Shown here: in pieces, positions 10,935-22,000 of the stretch
How the letters are laid out: the number at the start of each line of letters is the position of its first letter
Numbering within the stretch: position 1 is the first letter of the stretch
NCBI RefSeq assembly: GCF_004011695.2
Contig: NC_082422.1
Location: 434,001 to 498,000 of the forward strand
Source: Ascochyta rabiei
Taxonomy: Eukaryota; Ascomycota; Dothideomycetes; Pleosporales; Didymellaceae
Direction: 5' to 3'
DNA length: 64,000 nucleotides
Made by a program: the position numbers and the translations under genes
Notes under the pieces: generated by a model
The model's input: the letters and a program-made list of their open reading frames with translations, nothing else
What the model was told of the DNA's origin: nothing
Databases searched by the model: none

Positions 10935-11764
10935 ATGAAATACACGATCATTACAAGCGCTTTGCTTGCTAGTGTTTCAGCACACACGATATTTACCCAG
11001 CTCCACGTCAATGGAGTAGGCCAAGGGCACACCAAAGGTGTCCGAGTACCCGTGCGATTGTCTCCAGGACCAGGTCATCTGACGCCTACTGACTGAGTCT
11101 TAGACCTACGATGGACCCATAACTGACGTTACCTCGAATGATGTGATATGCAACGGAGGCCCCAACCCGCTGAACCAGCCGCTACCCAAAGACATCATCA
11201 ACGCCAAGGCCGGCGACCAGCTCTCCACAGAATGGCACCACACGCTCGACTCGACTCCCGAGACCGACAAGTCTGACCCCATTGATCCAGGTCACCTAGG
11301 GCCGATCATGATCTACCTTGCCAAAGTGGACAGCGCCTTGACAACCACCGTGACAGGGCTCAAGTGGTTCAAAATCTACGAAGACGGCCTCGACTCGAAT
11401 GGCACCTGGGCAGTGACCCGCCTCTACAACAACAAAGGCAAAGTCTCTTTCACACTACCCAAGTGCATCCAAAATGGACAGTAGGTCTCCTCTTCGTCTA
11501 CTTGCACACTCACTGCTAATACGCCACCCTAGGTATCTTCTCCGCGCAGAGCTCATTGCGCTCCACGCCGCCTCCAGCTACCCTGGCGCACAGCTGTACA
11601 TGGAGTGCGCACAGATCAACGTCACTGGCGGAGGGAGTGCTACCCCGACGACAGTAAGCTTTCCGGGCGCGTACAAGGGGACAGATCCGGGAATCAAGTT
11701 TCAGCTGTACTGGCCAGTGCCAACGAGCTATACGATCCCGGGGCCGAGGCCGTTCACCTGCTGA
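10935..11764 (+). CDS. AA9 lytic polysaccharide monooxygenase (formerly GH61)
   Basis: This is a secreted copper enzyme that cleaves cellulose or other beta-glucans oxidatively. The structure is join(10935..11051, 11104..11480, 11533..11764), encoding 241 aa with two 52-bp introns. The signal peptide [16 protein letters not shown] is followed directly by His17, the N-terminal histidine-brace residue of the mature enzyme ([11 protein letters not shown]). The second copper histidine is probably H103 in the GHLGPIM motif. The axial Tyr and second-sphere residues are H176, Q185 and Y187 ([12 protein letters not shown]). The conserved [17 protein letters not shown] block is present. No C-terminal CBM1 or linker follows PFTC. 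The first intron uses a GTGCGA donor. It lies head-to-head with cellobiose dehydrogenase, a known electron donor for this family. Confidence 0.96.
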
Positions 11765-11939
11765 GTAGGGTGAAGTGATGCATTTAGTGGGTTGTAGAAT
11801 GTGGCTGCTGCTGAGGAGGGGCAGAATGAAGACAGAGCCAGGTTGTGGTGACGATGGTTGATACGATGGCCTTATTGATATGACTTTACAACGCCGAACT
11901 CCTCGCTCGTAACTCATGAACCCCCAAGAGCAACAAAAG

Positions 11940-12524
11940 TTACTTCATACTCAGCCCCCCAAACACCCTATCCAGCTCCTCCCCTTCCCGACTCTGCCCA
12001 CCACCCTGCGCACCCGTAAATTGAACATCCTGCATCTGTCCCAAACCTTTTCCCTGCGCCTCTCCAGACACAGGTTGAGCCTCGTCTACATTCTCCGGCT
12101 TCAATATATGAACCCCACTATCGAGCCACCCCGGCGCAACCCTCCTCTTCTCATCCAACTCCTCCTTCTCACGCCTAGCACGAAACGCCTGCAGCGTCTT
12201 CCGCGCCTCGATCTCTAGTTGATCCAGATGTTCCTGCAGCGCGACACAGCTCCGGAGGATCGCGTCCGGGTGCGCTGACTGTCCGGAGCTGGATGTGACG
12301 TATTGCGGTGGTTGGCTGGGGTCGGCGCTTGCGTTTTGCTGCAGGATCGAGGGTGGGAGGGTAGAGGGGAGTGTGACGTAGGAATATGGGAGCGGTACGC
12401 TGTGCGGGAGCGAGAGGAAGGGGGAGACTGTGAGGGGCACCTGGGCGAGGAGTGGGTGCGGGTCTGGTAAAGTTGTGTTAGGGAAGGGTGGCGTGGGTTT
12501 GAGAGACTTACGTTCGTCGTGCAT
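11940..12524 (-). CDS. Uncharacterised fungal protein with C-terminal coiled coil
   Basis: The best-supported exons are complement(join(11940..12463, 12512..12524)), with a 48-bp intron (GTAAGT..CTAAC..CAG). Splicing gives MHDEHPHPLLAQVPL at the front. The same frame stays open upstream of that ATG for about 50 codons (PSFPRVIPSPSNPPP..LLPWIYFNKNLN), back to a possible CAG acceptor near 12665. A further 5' exon is therefore likely and the true start may be missing. The body has a Pro/Ser-rich segment, a helical stretch (ILRSCVALQEHLDQLEIEARKTL, then RREKEELDEKRR) and the motif PGWLDSGVHILKP. It ends in ELDRVFGGL. The family was not recognised. It is convergent with the AA9 gene (175 bp between stop codons). 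Confidence 0.65.
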   Translation of the reverse strand: MHDERKSLKPTPPFPNTTLPDPHPLLAQVPLTVSPFLSLPHSVPLPYSYVTLPSTLPPSILQQNASADPSQPPQYVTSSSGQSAHPDAILRSCVALQEHLDQLEIEARKTLQAFRARREKEELDEKRRVAPGWLDSGVHILKPENVDEAQPVSGEAQGKGLGQMQDVQFTGAQGGGQSREGEELDRVFGGLSMK

Positions 12525-13110
12525 ATTGAGATTCTTGTTAAAGTATATCCACGGTAGTAAGGTTTGTGTTCTAGGCGCACGATTGTGTCCTGGTTGCGGC
12601 TTCGCGGGTGGTGGGTTGCTAGGGGACGGGATGACGCGGGGGAAAGACGGAACGGTGGAGCTCTGAAGCAGGTACCGAAGTTGACTTCAATGAGAGCACG
12701 TGAAAACAAGCTCGTTTTATATGTCTGCACCTTAACAACTCAAGAGTGAGGGTTGTCCCGACTTAAAACAAATAGTCCATGCTGCAATAGCTACGATCGA
12801 GCATCTGCACGTGGTACCAAGATCATAACAGCAAGCTTGCGGATATTACAGCGCGGAACGGCAGTGCGACCAGCCGCACCAAGCTAGATTAATCTACCAA
12901 GTAGAAAGCTATGAAGTATAACACGTAACTCGAGCCCTTCAACCCAGTACACATTTTCGTTCAACCCGGAACCCGCAACCCCGTCGCGAAGTGGCATTAC
13001 AAACATATGGAAATTCGAAATAAAGAGGGGAATCTCGAAGGAAGAATACTGAAGATCGACGCCCTAGTGCACAGCAACCATTGCTGCTACACAAACACCA
13101 TGCAATACGC
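12525..13110. other. Intergenic / possible 5' exon of the gene at 11940
   Basis: The first 150 bases may include coding sequence of the minus-strand gene at 11940. The rest is the 3' flank of the septin gene. Nothing else was recognised. Confidence 0.45.
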
Positions 13111-14507
13111 TTAACGACGGCCGTGCGAGCGGTTGACGCTGCCTTGCATGGAATCGACTTCGGTCTCGAGACGCTTGATCTCGGCGTGGCTGGCCTCGAG
13201 GTCCTTGTTGAGGCGGTCGCGCTCCGCAATGAGCTTCTGCTCCCACTGCCTGAATCGCTGCTCCTCAACCTTGACCTGCTCGGTGAAGCGCTTGCGGAGA
13301 GCCTCCTCCTCTTCCTTGAACTTGGGGTTGTCGAGCTTCCTTGGGCGTGCCTCGCCAAACTTCCGTGTCTCCATTTGCTGTGCGCGGTATGCCTCGTAGT
13401 GGTTCTCCTCGGTGGTGTGGATGAGGTCGAGCATGTGGGTTCGAATAAGAATAGCGCGAAGCTTTTTGAAGTCGCAGTGCTCCTCGTTCTCGACCTCGGC
13501 GACGCCCCAGGCGTACTGACGGCCCTTGACGGTGCGGCCGTCGTTGGTCTGGACGTCCTTCTCGGAGCCAATAACGGAGAAGGGCATGGCGTCGATCAAG
13601 CCGTGGGCGTGGGCCATGGCGGCAGCGTCGTCGTCCTCGAGTGGGGGAGTGTAGATCTTGATGCCCTGGGCATCAATGACCTGGCGAACCTGGATCTGGT
13701 CAGCTTTTGCAATTACAGAGCACCCGCGCTTCAGCGTACCCTGGTCTTGAATTTGAAGAGGTCCTGGGGGCTCAAGGTATCGGCCTTGGCAACGACGGGT
13801 ATCAAGTTGACGCGTGTGCACAGCTTCTTCATGACTTCGATGTCGAGGGGCTTGAGAGTGTGGCCGGTGGGGCGAATGAAGTACAGGCAGGCGTGTACAC
13901 GAAGATCGATCTTCTCCTTGCGCTGGGGCTGCTGCTCCTGCAACATGTACGACTCGTGCTGGTCATCGAGGAACTCGATGATGGGCTGCCACGAATCACG
14001 GTTGTTGACGTAGTCGCCGAAGCCGGGGGTGTCAATGACAGTCAGGCGGACTGCAGCTGTTAGCCAAGGGGTTCGTCAATCATAGGATCGCCAAGTGTAC
14101 CCTTGAAGAACTTCTCCTCGAGCTCGGCCTTGGTGATCTCAATCTCGACCGTCTTGTCCATCTGCTTGTGGTGTCGTCGCTTGTGGTCGGCGTAGTTCTT
14201 GATGGTGGTAGAGAAGAGGGTGTTGATGAAGGTTGTCTTCCCGAGACCGGACTCGCCAGCAACCTATACGTGTAAGTCATGCGATGTGCAGAGTTCCTGG
14301 GACAGTCGTACCATGATGGTGAAGGCAGCACCGCGCTTGGCGACAATCTTGTGCCTGTCCTACGTTAGTCTGATACGGATGCGTGTCCTGAGGGGGTTGT
14401 ACCTCTGGTTGGGCAGCTAGGAGAACAGGTCAGCATGGAGTTTGCGGAGCTTGGAGAGGGAGTAAACGCACATTGGCAATGCCAATTGGGGAAGCTGACT
14501 CGGCCAT
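13111..14507 (-). CDS. cdc12: Septin Cdc12 (AspC-type)
   Basis: This GTP-binding septin is a subunit of the hetero-oligomers that form rings, bars and filaments at septa and branch sites. The structure is complement(join(13111..13689, 13740..14050, 14101..14263, 14312..14354, 14403..14416, 14472..14507)), encoding 381 aa. Exon 2 is only 14 nt and encodes LPNQ plus part of Arg. It completes the ANLPNQRHKIV septin start, which matches yeast Cdc12 (SNLPNQRYKIV). The P-loop GESGLGKT sits at 34-41, G3 is DTPGFGD and G4 is AKAD. The Cdc12-type C-terminus has VEEQRFRQWEQKL followed by a coiled coil ending NRSHGRR. All five introns are 48-55 bp with visible branch sites. It is divergent from PWP2. 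Confidence 0.96.
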
Positions 14508-14909
14508 GGTGAGCCTATGTGTTCAAGCTGTCGTGTGTATGGGGGACTGGGGCGCGTGTTAGTCAAGAGGGCCCTTGTTGTGTCTGTATTTCCGTGTGTG
14601 TAAGACTGACGTGCTCGATTCGTAGACGGATGGACAGGGCAGACACCGTGAGGAGATGCGCGCGCTACAGTCGTGGGTGGAGGGTGCTGGGGGAAGGTGG
14701 TGGTGGTGGACAATTTGGTTGTCCCCTTTCTGCACGACGCCCATTCGGCAAGCACTGGCCCTGAACGGGGAAACCGCGCTACTGCGCGCCGGCCATTTTC
14801 AACCTGCGCTCGGACCCGCGACTCTCAAAAAAGTTGAGATGATGCTCCTACGCCCCGCCGCGACCAGTCGACAGTGCCGAGGTCAGGAACACTGCAAAAG
14901 ACCTGCACA
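14508..14909. promoter_or_regulatory. Divergent promoter, CDC12 / PWP2
   Basis: A 402-bp interval separates the two ATGs. It has a G-rich block (GGTGGTGGTGG around 14697-14710). No ORF of interest is present. Confidence 0.5.
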
Positions 14910-17678
14910 ATGAAGACAGACTTTCAGGTATGTCGCGCGACAGCTACTGTTTCAGTGCGACGCCGCTAACTTACTCCCAGTTCTCCAATCTGCTGGGGAC
15001 CGTCTACAGCAGAGGCAACCTGCTGTTCACGCCAGACGGCACGTGTCTGTTGTCGCCGGTTGGTAACAGGGTGACTGTGTTTGACCTTGTCAAGTACTTG
15101 CACTTCGAGCCCTACTCACATAATCCCACTGACAGTTCTTAGCTCGAAATCCTACACCCTTCCATTTGCACACCGAACGAACATCGCCCGCCTGGCCCTC
15201 AACCCTCGCGGCAACCTGCTCCTCTCAGTCGACGAGAATGGCCGTGCCATCCTGACGAACATCCCCCGCCGGGTCGTCCTCTACCATTTCTCTCTTCGCG
15301 GCGAGGTCACCGCCCTCGCTTTTGCGCCATCTGGACGTCACTTCGCAGTAGGCATTGGAAGGCAGATCGAAGTCTGGCAGACGCCTTCGACACCAGACGT
15401 CGCGGATGGCGATCTCGAGTTTGCACCATTCGTGCGACACCGAATATATACGGGGCACTACGATGCTGTGCAGAGCATCGAATGGTCGAGTGATTCGAGG
15501 TTCTTCCTTAGCGCATCCAAAGACCTGACAGCGCGGATATGGAGCATCGATGAAAAAGAGGGTTCTGCACAGACAACACTAGGAGGTCACAGGCAAGCAA
15601 TCGTGGGTGCATGGTTCTCAAAGGACCAAGAGACGATCTACACTGTCAGCAAAGATGGAGCCCTGTTCATGTGGAAATATATGTTGCGATACGATGCGCC
15701 AGACGACGCCGATGAGGACGACGATGATAACCTGCAATGGGGCATCGCGGAGCGACACTTCTTCAACCAGAACAACGCACATGTCACCTGCGCTGGCTTC
15801 CACCCGGAATCGAAGCTGCTGGTTACGGGCTTTTCGAACGGTACCTTCTTCGTTCACGAACTTCCCGAATTTGCGCAAATCCAGAGTTTGAGTATCTCAC
15901 AAAACGACATCGACTACGTCGCAATCAACAAGACGGGAGAGTGGCTGGCATTCGGCGCATCGAAACTTGGGCAGTTGCTCGTCTGGGAGTGGCAGTCAGA
16001 ATCGTACGTCTTGAAGCAGCAGGGACACTTCGATTCAATGAACACAATCGCATACTCTCCAGAGGGACAGCGGATCATCACCGCAGCTGATGACGGCAAG
16101 ATCAAGGTGTGGGACGTAAACTCTGGTTTCTGCATTGTGACCTTCACCGAGCACATGGGCGGTGTGACAGTGTGCGAGTTTGCAAAGAGAGGCAACGTCT
16201 TGTTCACAGCCAGTTTAGACGGTTCAGTAAGAGCATGGGACTTGATCAGATACCGTAACTTCCGCACATTTACAGCACCATCGAGGCTATCCTTCTCATC
16301 GCTAGCGGTCGACCCTAGCGGTGAAGTCGTATGCGCAGGCTCGATCGATACGTCAGACATTCACATCTGGTCTGTGCAAACGGGGCAATTGCTCGACACA
16401 CTATCTGGCCATGAAGGGCCGGTCTCGTCACTAGCATTCTCGCCAGACGCATCGACATTGGTGAGTGGAAGCTGGGACAAGACCGTTCGCGTCTGGAACA
16501 TTTTCGCTCGTACACAAACCAGCGAGCCTCTACAATTGATGGCAGATGTCCTCTCAATCGCTTTCCGCCCCGACTCGAAGCAAATAGCTGTCACAACACT
16601 GGATGGTCAATTGACATTTTGGAACGTGTCTGATGCCGCTCAAGAGAATGGCGTCGACGCTCGTCGCGATGTGTCCGGTGGGCGCAAGATGTCAGATCGT
16701 CGCACGGCGGCCAACGTAGCCGGCACCAAGTCTTTCACAGCGGTCACGTACAGCGCAGACGGCTCCTGCGTTCTTGCAGGCGGCAACAGCAAGTATATCT
16801 GCTTGTACGACGTACAGTCAGGTGTCTTGCTCAAGAAGTTCACTGTTTCCGTCAACCTTTCGCTGGACGGTACACAAGAGTTCCTCAACAGCAAACTATT
16901 GACAGACGCTGGGCCACAAGGCCTTATTGACGAAACAGGCGAAGCTTCAGACCTCGAAGACCGACGCGACACCACACTGCCTGGCGCTCAAAAGGGCGTT
17001 GGCGCAAGACGAGTGCGTCCCGAAGTCAGGGTGCCTGCAGTGGCCTTCTCGCCAACAGGGAGGGCTTTCTGTGCAGCCTCAACAGAAGGACTTCTCATCT
17101 ACTCCCTAGACAACACATTTCAATTCGACCCTTTTGATCTCGACATCAGCGTCACACCCTCCACAACTCTCGAAACTCTCGCTCAACAAGAGTACCTCAA
17201 AGCACTTGTCATGGCTTTCCGCCTCAACGAACGCAATCTCATTCGCCGCGTTTACGAAGCCACACCAGTCGAAGATATTCCTCTCGTCGTCAAGGACTTG
17301 CCAGCTATATACCTTGGACGATTACTACGCTTCGTTGCTGCACAGGCTGATGAATCACCACATCTCGAGTTCAACCTGGTCTGGATCGAATCGCTCCTCA
17401 GCAAACACGGACGATGGATGAAGGACAACAAGAGCGGCCTCGAGGCTGAGCTGCGGAGCGTAGAGAAGGCAGTCAGACGGATACAGGCAGAGCTTGCGAG
17501 ACTGGCGGATGAGAACATTTACCGGATAGAGTATCTGCTTGCGCAGCCCGTCGAGAAGACCACAAAGTCAAAGGAGCTTGACTTTGAGGTCAAGGCGATA
17601 GGCAATGGCGTTGTGGACGAGGAGATGGCTGATGGCGAGGACGAGGAAGACGACGGAGGTTGGGAAGGTTTCGAATAA
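14910..17678 (+). CDS. pwp2: Pwp2/Utp1, WD40 subunit of the SSU processome
   Basis: This nucleolar protein belongs to the UTP-B complex of the 90S pre-ribosome and is needed for 18S rRNA maturation. The structure is join(14910..14927, 14981..15093, 15143..17678), encoding 888 aa. The 18-nt first exon encodes MKTDFQ. Two introns of 53 and 49 bp bring together FSNLLGTVYSRGNLLFTPDG and VFDLVNSKSYTLPFAHRTNI, the classic Pwp2 opening. About 12-14 WD repeats follow, with GHxx..WD-type ends (AASKDLTARIWSI, TAADDGKIKVWDV, SGSWDKTVRVWN). The C-terminal Utp12 domain includes LVMAFRLNERNLIRRVYEATP. The tail is acidic (EDEEDDGGWEGFE). Length matches the family (about 900 aa). Confidence 0.97.
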
Positions 17679-17971
17679 TTGTTTTATATAGTTTCAATAT
17701 ACCCGCATCAGCGGCTTCATGCTGACTTTCATCAGCTCAATCATTTCCCCATTCCAGATCATTACATCGCATATGCTTTTGCCGGCCTTGCACTTGACTT
17801 ATTGTACCATGCTCAAAACAGCCTTAGTCTAGCGTGATACCCCACAATCAGCCACCATACGTCAGCCATCTCTACTCCAACCTTGGAACCTTCACGACTT
17901 TCTTCGTAAAGCGCAATCTTACCAACTCCGTTCCTAATAACCTCTTACGATACCGACTGTTAGACGAAAAG

Positions 17972-18729
17972 ATGCCTTCCAACTGTCCGTCTGTAACGCA
18001 TCCAGCAATCTCCTCAATCAACGTGACTTCGCTCTTATACGAGCAATACCAGGACGCGCCTAAAGACGACTGGGAGCGGTTGTTGAAATGCTGGGGCATT
18101 TCTGACTGCGGAGACTGTCATCGCAGCAACGGATCTTGTGGATGGTGTCCGATTGTAAGCTGCTCTCCATCTTCTCCTTTTGCCTCCGCTTCCCTTTGAA
18201 CCTTGCCAAAAACATCACGTCATCGCGTAGGACCAACATTCTGATATCAATGCAGTCCTCTACATGTCTCCCTCTTCCTAAAGACCGCCTTTCTAGAGCT
18301 TTCCCGCTGTTGACCCCTGTCAGATACAAAGGTATCTGCGCCCTGGGATCTGAGCGTTTCGAGCTGAGGACTAGCGGCCTGGGATGCCAAGTATCCACGA
18401 TTACATTCTTGACTGCCATTGTCACTATCTTCGCAACCATTTTTGGGCTCTTGGTCATCTATGGCCTAGCAAATGTGATCAGGTGGATGTATCTAGCTAT
18501 CAAGGGAAGCAACAATGGCTGGGTACAGTATGAAGATGGTACGGGCGAGATCTGGGTCCGAAAGGAAAGCTGGGGCAGGTGGTGGAGGAGAGTTACTGGA
18601 CAGCAGAAAGAGTACGAGATTGAGGAGGTTGATGAGGGAACGCATGAGAGGGGCTGGAATTGGTGGAGAGCCGTGAAGAGCAGCGTCAATGGCACGGCGG
18701 CGGATGAGGGCAGGGTGCGGTTGGAGTGA
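17972..18729 (+). CDS. Single-pass membrane protein with PSI-like cysteine motif
   Basis: The structure is join(17972..18154, 18256..18729), encoding 218 aa, with an intron of 101 bp (GTAAGC..TGCAG). Across the splice the protein reads CWGISDCGDCHRSNGSCGWC followed by PISSTC. This has the spacing of a PSI (plexin-semaphorin-integrin) cysteine knot. A strong transmembrane helix follows (TITFLTAIVTIFATIFGLLVIYGLANVI), then a basic/Trp-rich cytosolic tail (SWGRWWRRV, RGWNWW). No signal peptide is visible at the chosen ATG; the upstream frame is open but has only a GTG. The cysteine module should face the lumen or exterior, so either the first ATG was missed or the protein inserts through the internal helix. 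Function unknown. Confidence 0.8.
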
Positions 18730-19081
18730 TTCATTTCCTGCCGCATCTCGGTCCAGGGTCGCACATGGGTCTGTCCGTATTGGAGTGCGGACGTCTGTGT
18801 ACACCGAGCTGGGTGTAACTGTACGGCTCTGAACTTGCCTCGAGCCTATCGCCTATGGCGTCATCAGCGGCAACGTATCAAGGTTGGCCTCAGCAAAGCG
18901 CGCTCTCAATTCCTCTCTCACCTGTCCCCCTTGCGGAAGTGGGTCTTCGCCCGTGTTGCGCCACCATAAAGCTGCGTTTCCTCGTCTTGGTCCACCTTCT
19001 TTCTCTACTCCACTTCATGTCTATTGACCTACACCAACAACCTCACTTTTACACAGCTTTCTCACATCAACTGCTGTCAAC

Positions 19082-22000
19082 ATGTTCAAGGTGCCCAGCA
19101 GCACCATCCTGTTCAAGCCAGACTCAGGCGGCCCAGACGGATGTAACGTGTCTGAGTCTGAGTCTGTTTGTACACCGTCCGATTCTGACTCTGCCGATGA
19201 CACCAATTCTCTGGCCAAGGTCAAGGCTATCTTGAAGACGCGTACATGTTCCAATGTGATACTCCCATTCTTGACTGACATCACCGCAGGAGATGAGCTT
19301 CAGCGCGAGTACCAGAAGCTACGCGCTGCTCGTTGCGATGAGAACGCCGACCCTCCGATCGACCTGCGCAGCCATGTTCGACGTGAAGGACGTCGTACCA
19401 AGCACAAGTGGAGTTCGGTCAAGGTCACGCGTAGTGAGAAGTCGGTGGATGAACAGGTGCAGATGCAGGCTTCCGTGACAACACCGCCGGCGCCCCACAA
19501 AGCGAAGACCTGGGCAGAGTTGTTGCAAGACAAGTAGGTGTTGCTTGTGTCTCATCTGTACAAGAGTGCTAACTTTGACCAGGAAGCTTAGAGACCAACG
19601 CAATGAGGCCGTGCAACACCACGCTACGGCTGGACAGAGCTACAAGAATACACGCGCAGGGAATAAGTTCCGCATGACCCAGAGGGCTAGCAAGAAAGCC
19701 AAAGACCCAATCAGCGCAGTGTGTGTCGATTTGAGAAACATCAGTGGTCCATCGATGCAGTTCAGCGAGGCTCATTCTGTCTCACCTGTCCCTCACTCCA
19801 ACACCTCGACCTTTCCCCATGCTACGCAAGCCAGTCAAGCTACCTGCGGTGTGTGGCTGCCCCCACATTTGCGGCGAAGGGTCGCCACGCCTTCAAAGCC
19901 GGAAGCCTCCTTTGATACCTTTGACCAGGCCGCGGCAGCATCCACTGTGCAAAAGGAACCGAAGAACAAGTACGTAGAGAGATTCACGCATTCCTTGGAC
20001 TTGGATTTGATTCTTTCTCTCCTTACACACAAGCTAACGACGTCAGATTCCCGAAAGCAAAGGATATCGACGACCCGGGATCTGAGCATGAAGGTGCGGC
20101 TGGAGTCGGGTCCAGCAGGGTAGACGAGAGACGCTTTACGCGCACCGACTGCACACGCCAGAAAGACAAAGATGTGGCAATGTTCGCTAATAATGCTTCT
20201 TCCAAAGACAACAGCTTTGCTAGCGCCGACGCTCCTGCTGCTGAGGTCTGTGGCCCATGTTACCTCAAAGATGATGAGCCCGCGTGGACTTTTGACCATA
20301 TTAGCAACGGTTCGACTCGTACTGAAGATCCAGAGGATTTTAGGCTCGGCTCGGACAACAGCAGGTCCCTCGAGCAGCGCATGCTGGAAGACTTTGGCGA
20401 CGATGCCGTTTCACGTCCTGTTTACTCGACGCCAGACTGCGTTTCCTCAGCACCTATCGTAGCCAGCCAGACTGCTCGACAAGACCATGGTGTCAGCGAC
20501 TGCCAAGATCAAGGCCGTTGGAGCAACTCCTGCTGTCCCTCACTTCATGAGTCCAATTTCAGCCAGACCAACGTCGACCTCGACGCCGAAGGTCATCCTG
20601 AGGACAACGGAACTATCCACTGCCACCATTGTTCGTTTACTTTCAAATCAGAGCCGGGTCTTGCATGCTGCCCTGCATGCCATCAGTCTTCTGGACTGCA
20701 CACTGGCGATCCTGCAACTGCAGATGTTGCGAAGGGTACACTGCGCACAATTTCGGAACCTGATATCGCAGAAGAGCGCGCCCAAAACTACTTCACATCT
20801 CCTCGTAAGTTCTGCGATCGAAAACCAGATGGTTTCGGGACAACACTCGAACACGCTTGGGAGGTGCTTGCGCTCCAGCGCTATATGTCTGTTGATCATC
20901 CCACGCTGCTGCAACATCTGGGCAACGCCACAACGCAAAAACTCGACTATACCGAAGCAGCGACTGCCTTTGCTGCAGTCTTGAAGCACCAAGAAGAGAC
21001 CGGCTGTTGGGATCTTCGTCTGTGCTGGACCGACGCTGATGACAAGAAGCTACGGGAGTGTGTTGTGAATGAGCAACTCGAATGTGATGACTCGTTAACA
21101 GACAGTCTTCAGACCAGCGCAAAGGACTGTCGTCGACGCTGGAGACAGATCAAATCGAAGGACATATCGTTGGGAAAGACCAGCACGCCAACTACGAACC
21201 AGCCTCCCAAGACCACATACCCTGATGGCTGGAGTGCAGAACTTGACGAGGAGCTTTTGGATCTGAGGACCAAAAATTACGATCTCCGGGATATTGCCTT
21301 CGAGTTGGGGAAATCGGTTTCGGTGTGCAAGTCGCGCTTCAAGCAGATCGAAGCTAAGGGCTGCAACTCGAAGTCGCTGGAGCAGATCGAGAAGGACGCA
21401 TCCGAGACACTTTGGTCACCTGAAATTGATCGCGACCTCATGAGCCTGAAAGAAAAGAAGAAATCATGGCGCGACATCCATGAGAGACTCGGCATACCTG
21501 CGGGAGATTGCAAGGCGCGCTTCAAGGAGATCAAACCTGCAGACTGGAGGCCAAATTCCAAGAAAGCCGGCAAGAAGTCTGCTGCAAAGCTCTTCACTCT
21601 TTCGAAAGGCAAAGACAAAGGCAAAGATGTTCGTGCAGAGACACAACATAGCGGCGGTTGGATGCTGGAGAACGCGCGCGATCGGGGTCCTTGCGACAGC
21701 AATCCAGACCGTGATCATGTCCACGGAAACGACATCGGGTACAACGCTGATGACGACAAGCCCACTGTTCAAACGCGAGATTGCGGATGCGAAGACAATG
21801 GCTGGTGTTACTGCCCTACTGCTGCAGAAGTTTTACGCACCACGGCTGACACTTCCGACAATCAATCCTGGTGCGCGGGGTGCGGTTATCATCCTGACTG
21901 GTGCATTTGCTGGCTCAATTCGATGGACCAGACCGATCCTGTCAAGAACACAGAAGCCGCTGATGGTTGGGGCAACGCTGTGGAAGATCCCTGGGGTACC

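Noticed and set aside
13081..14013. 310-aa plus-strand frame over the septin gene
   Set aside because: Leu/Val-rich shadow of CDC12, which is supported by conserved motifs and splicing on the minus strand.
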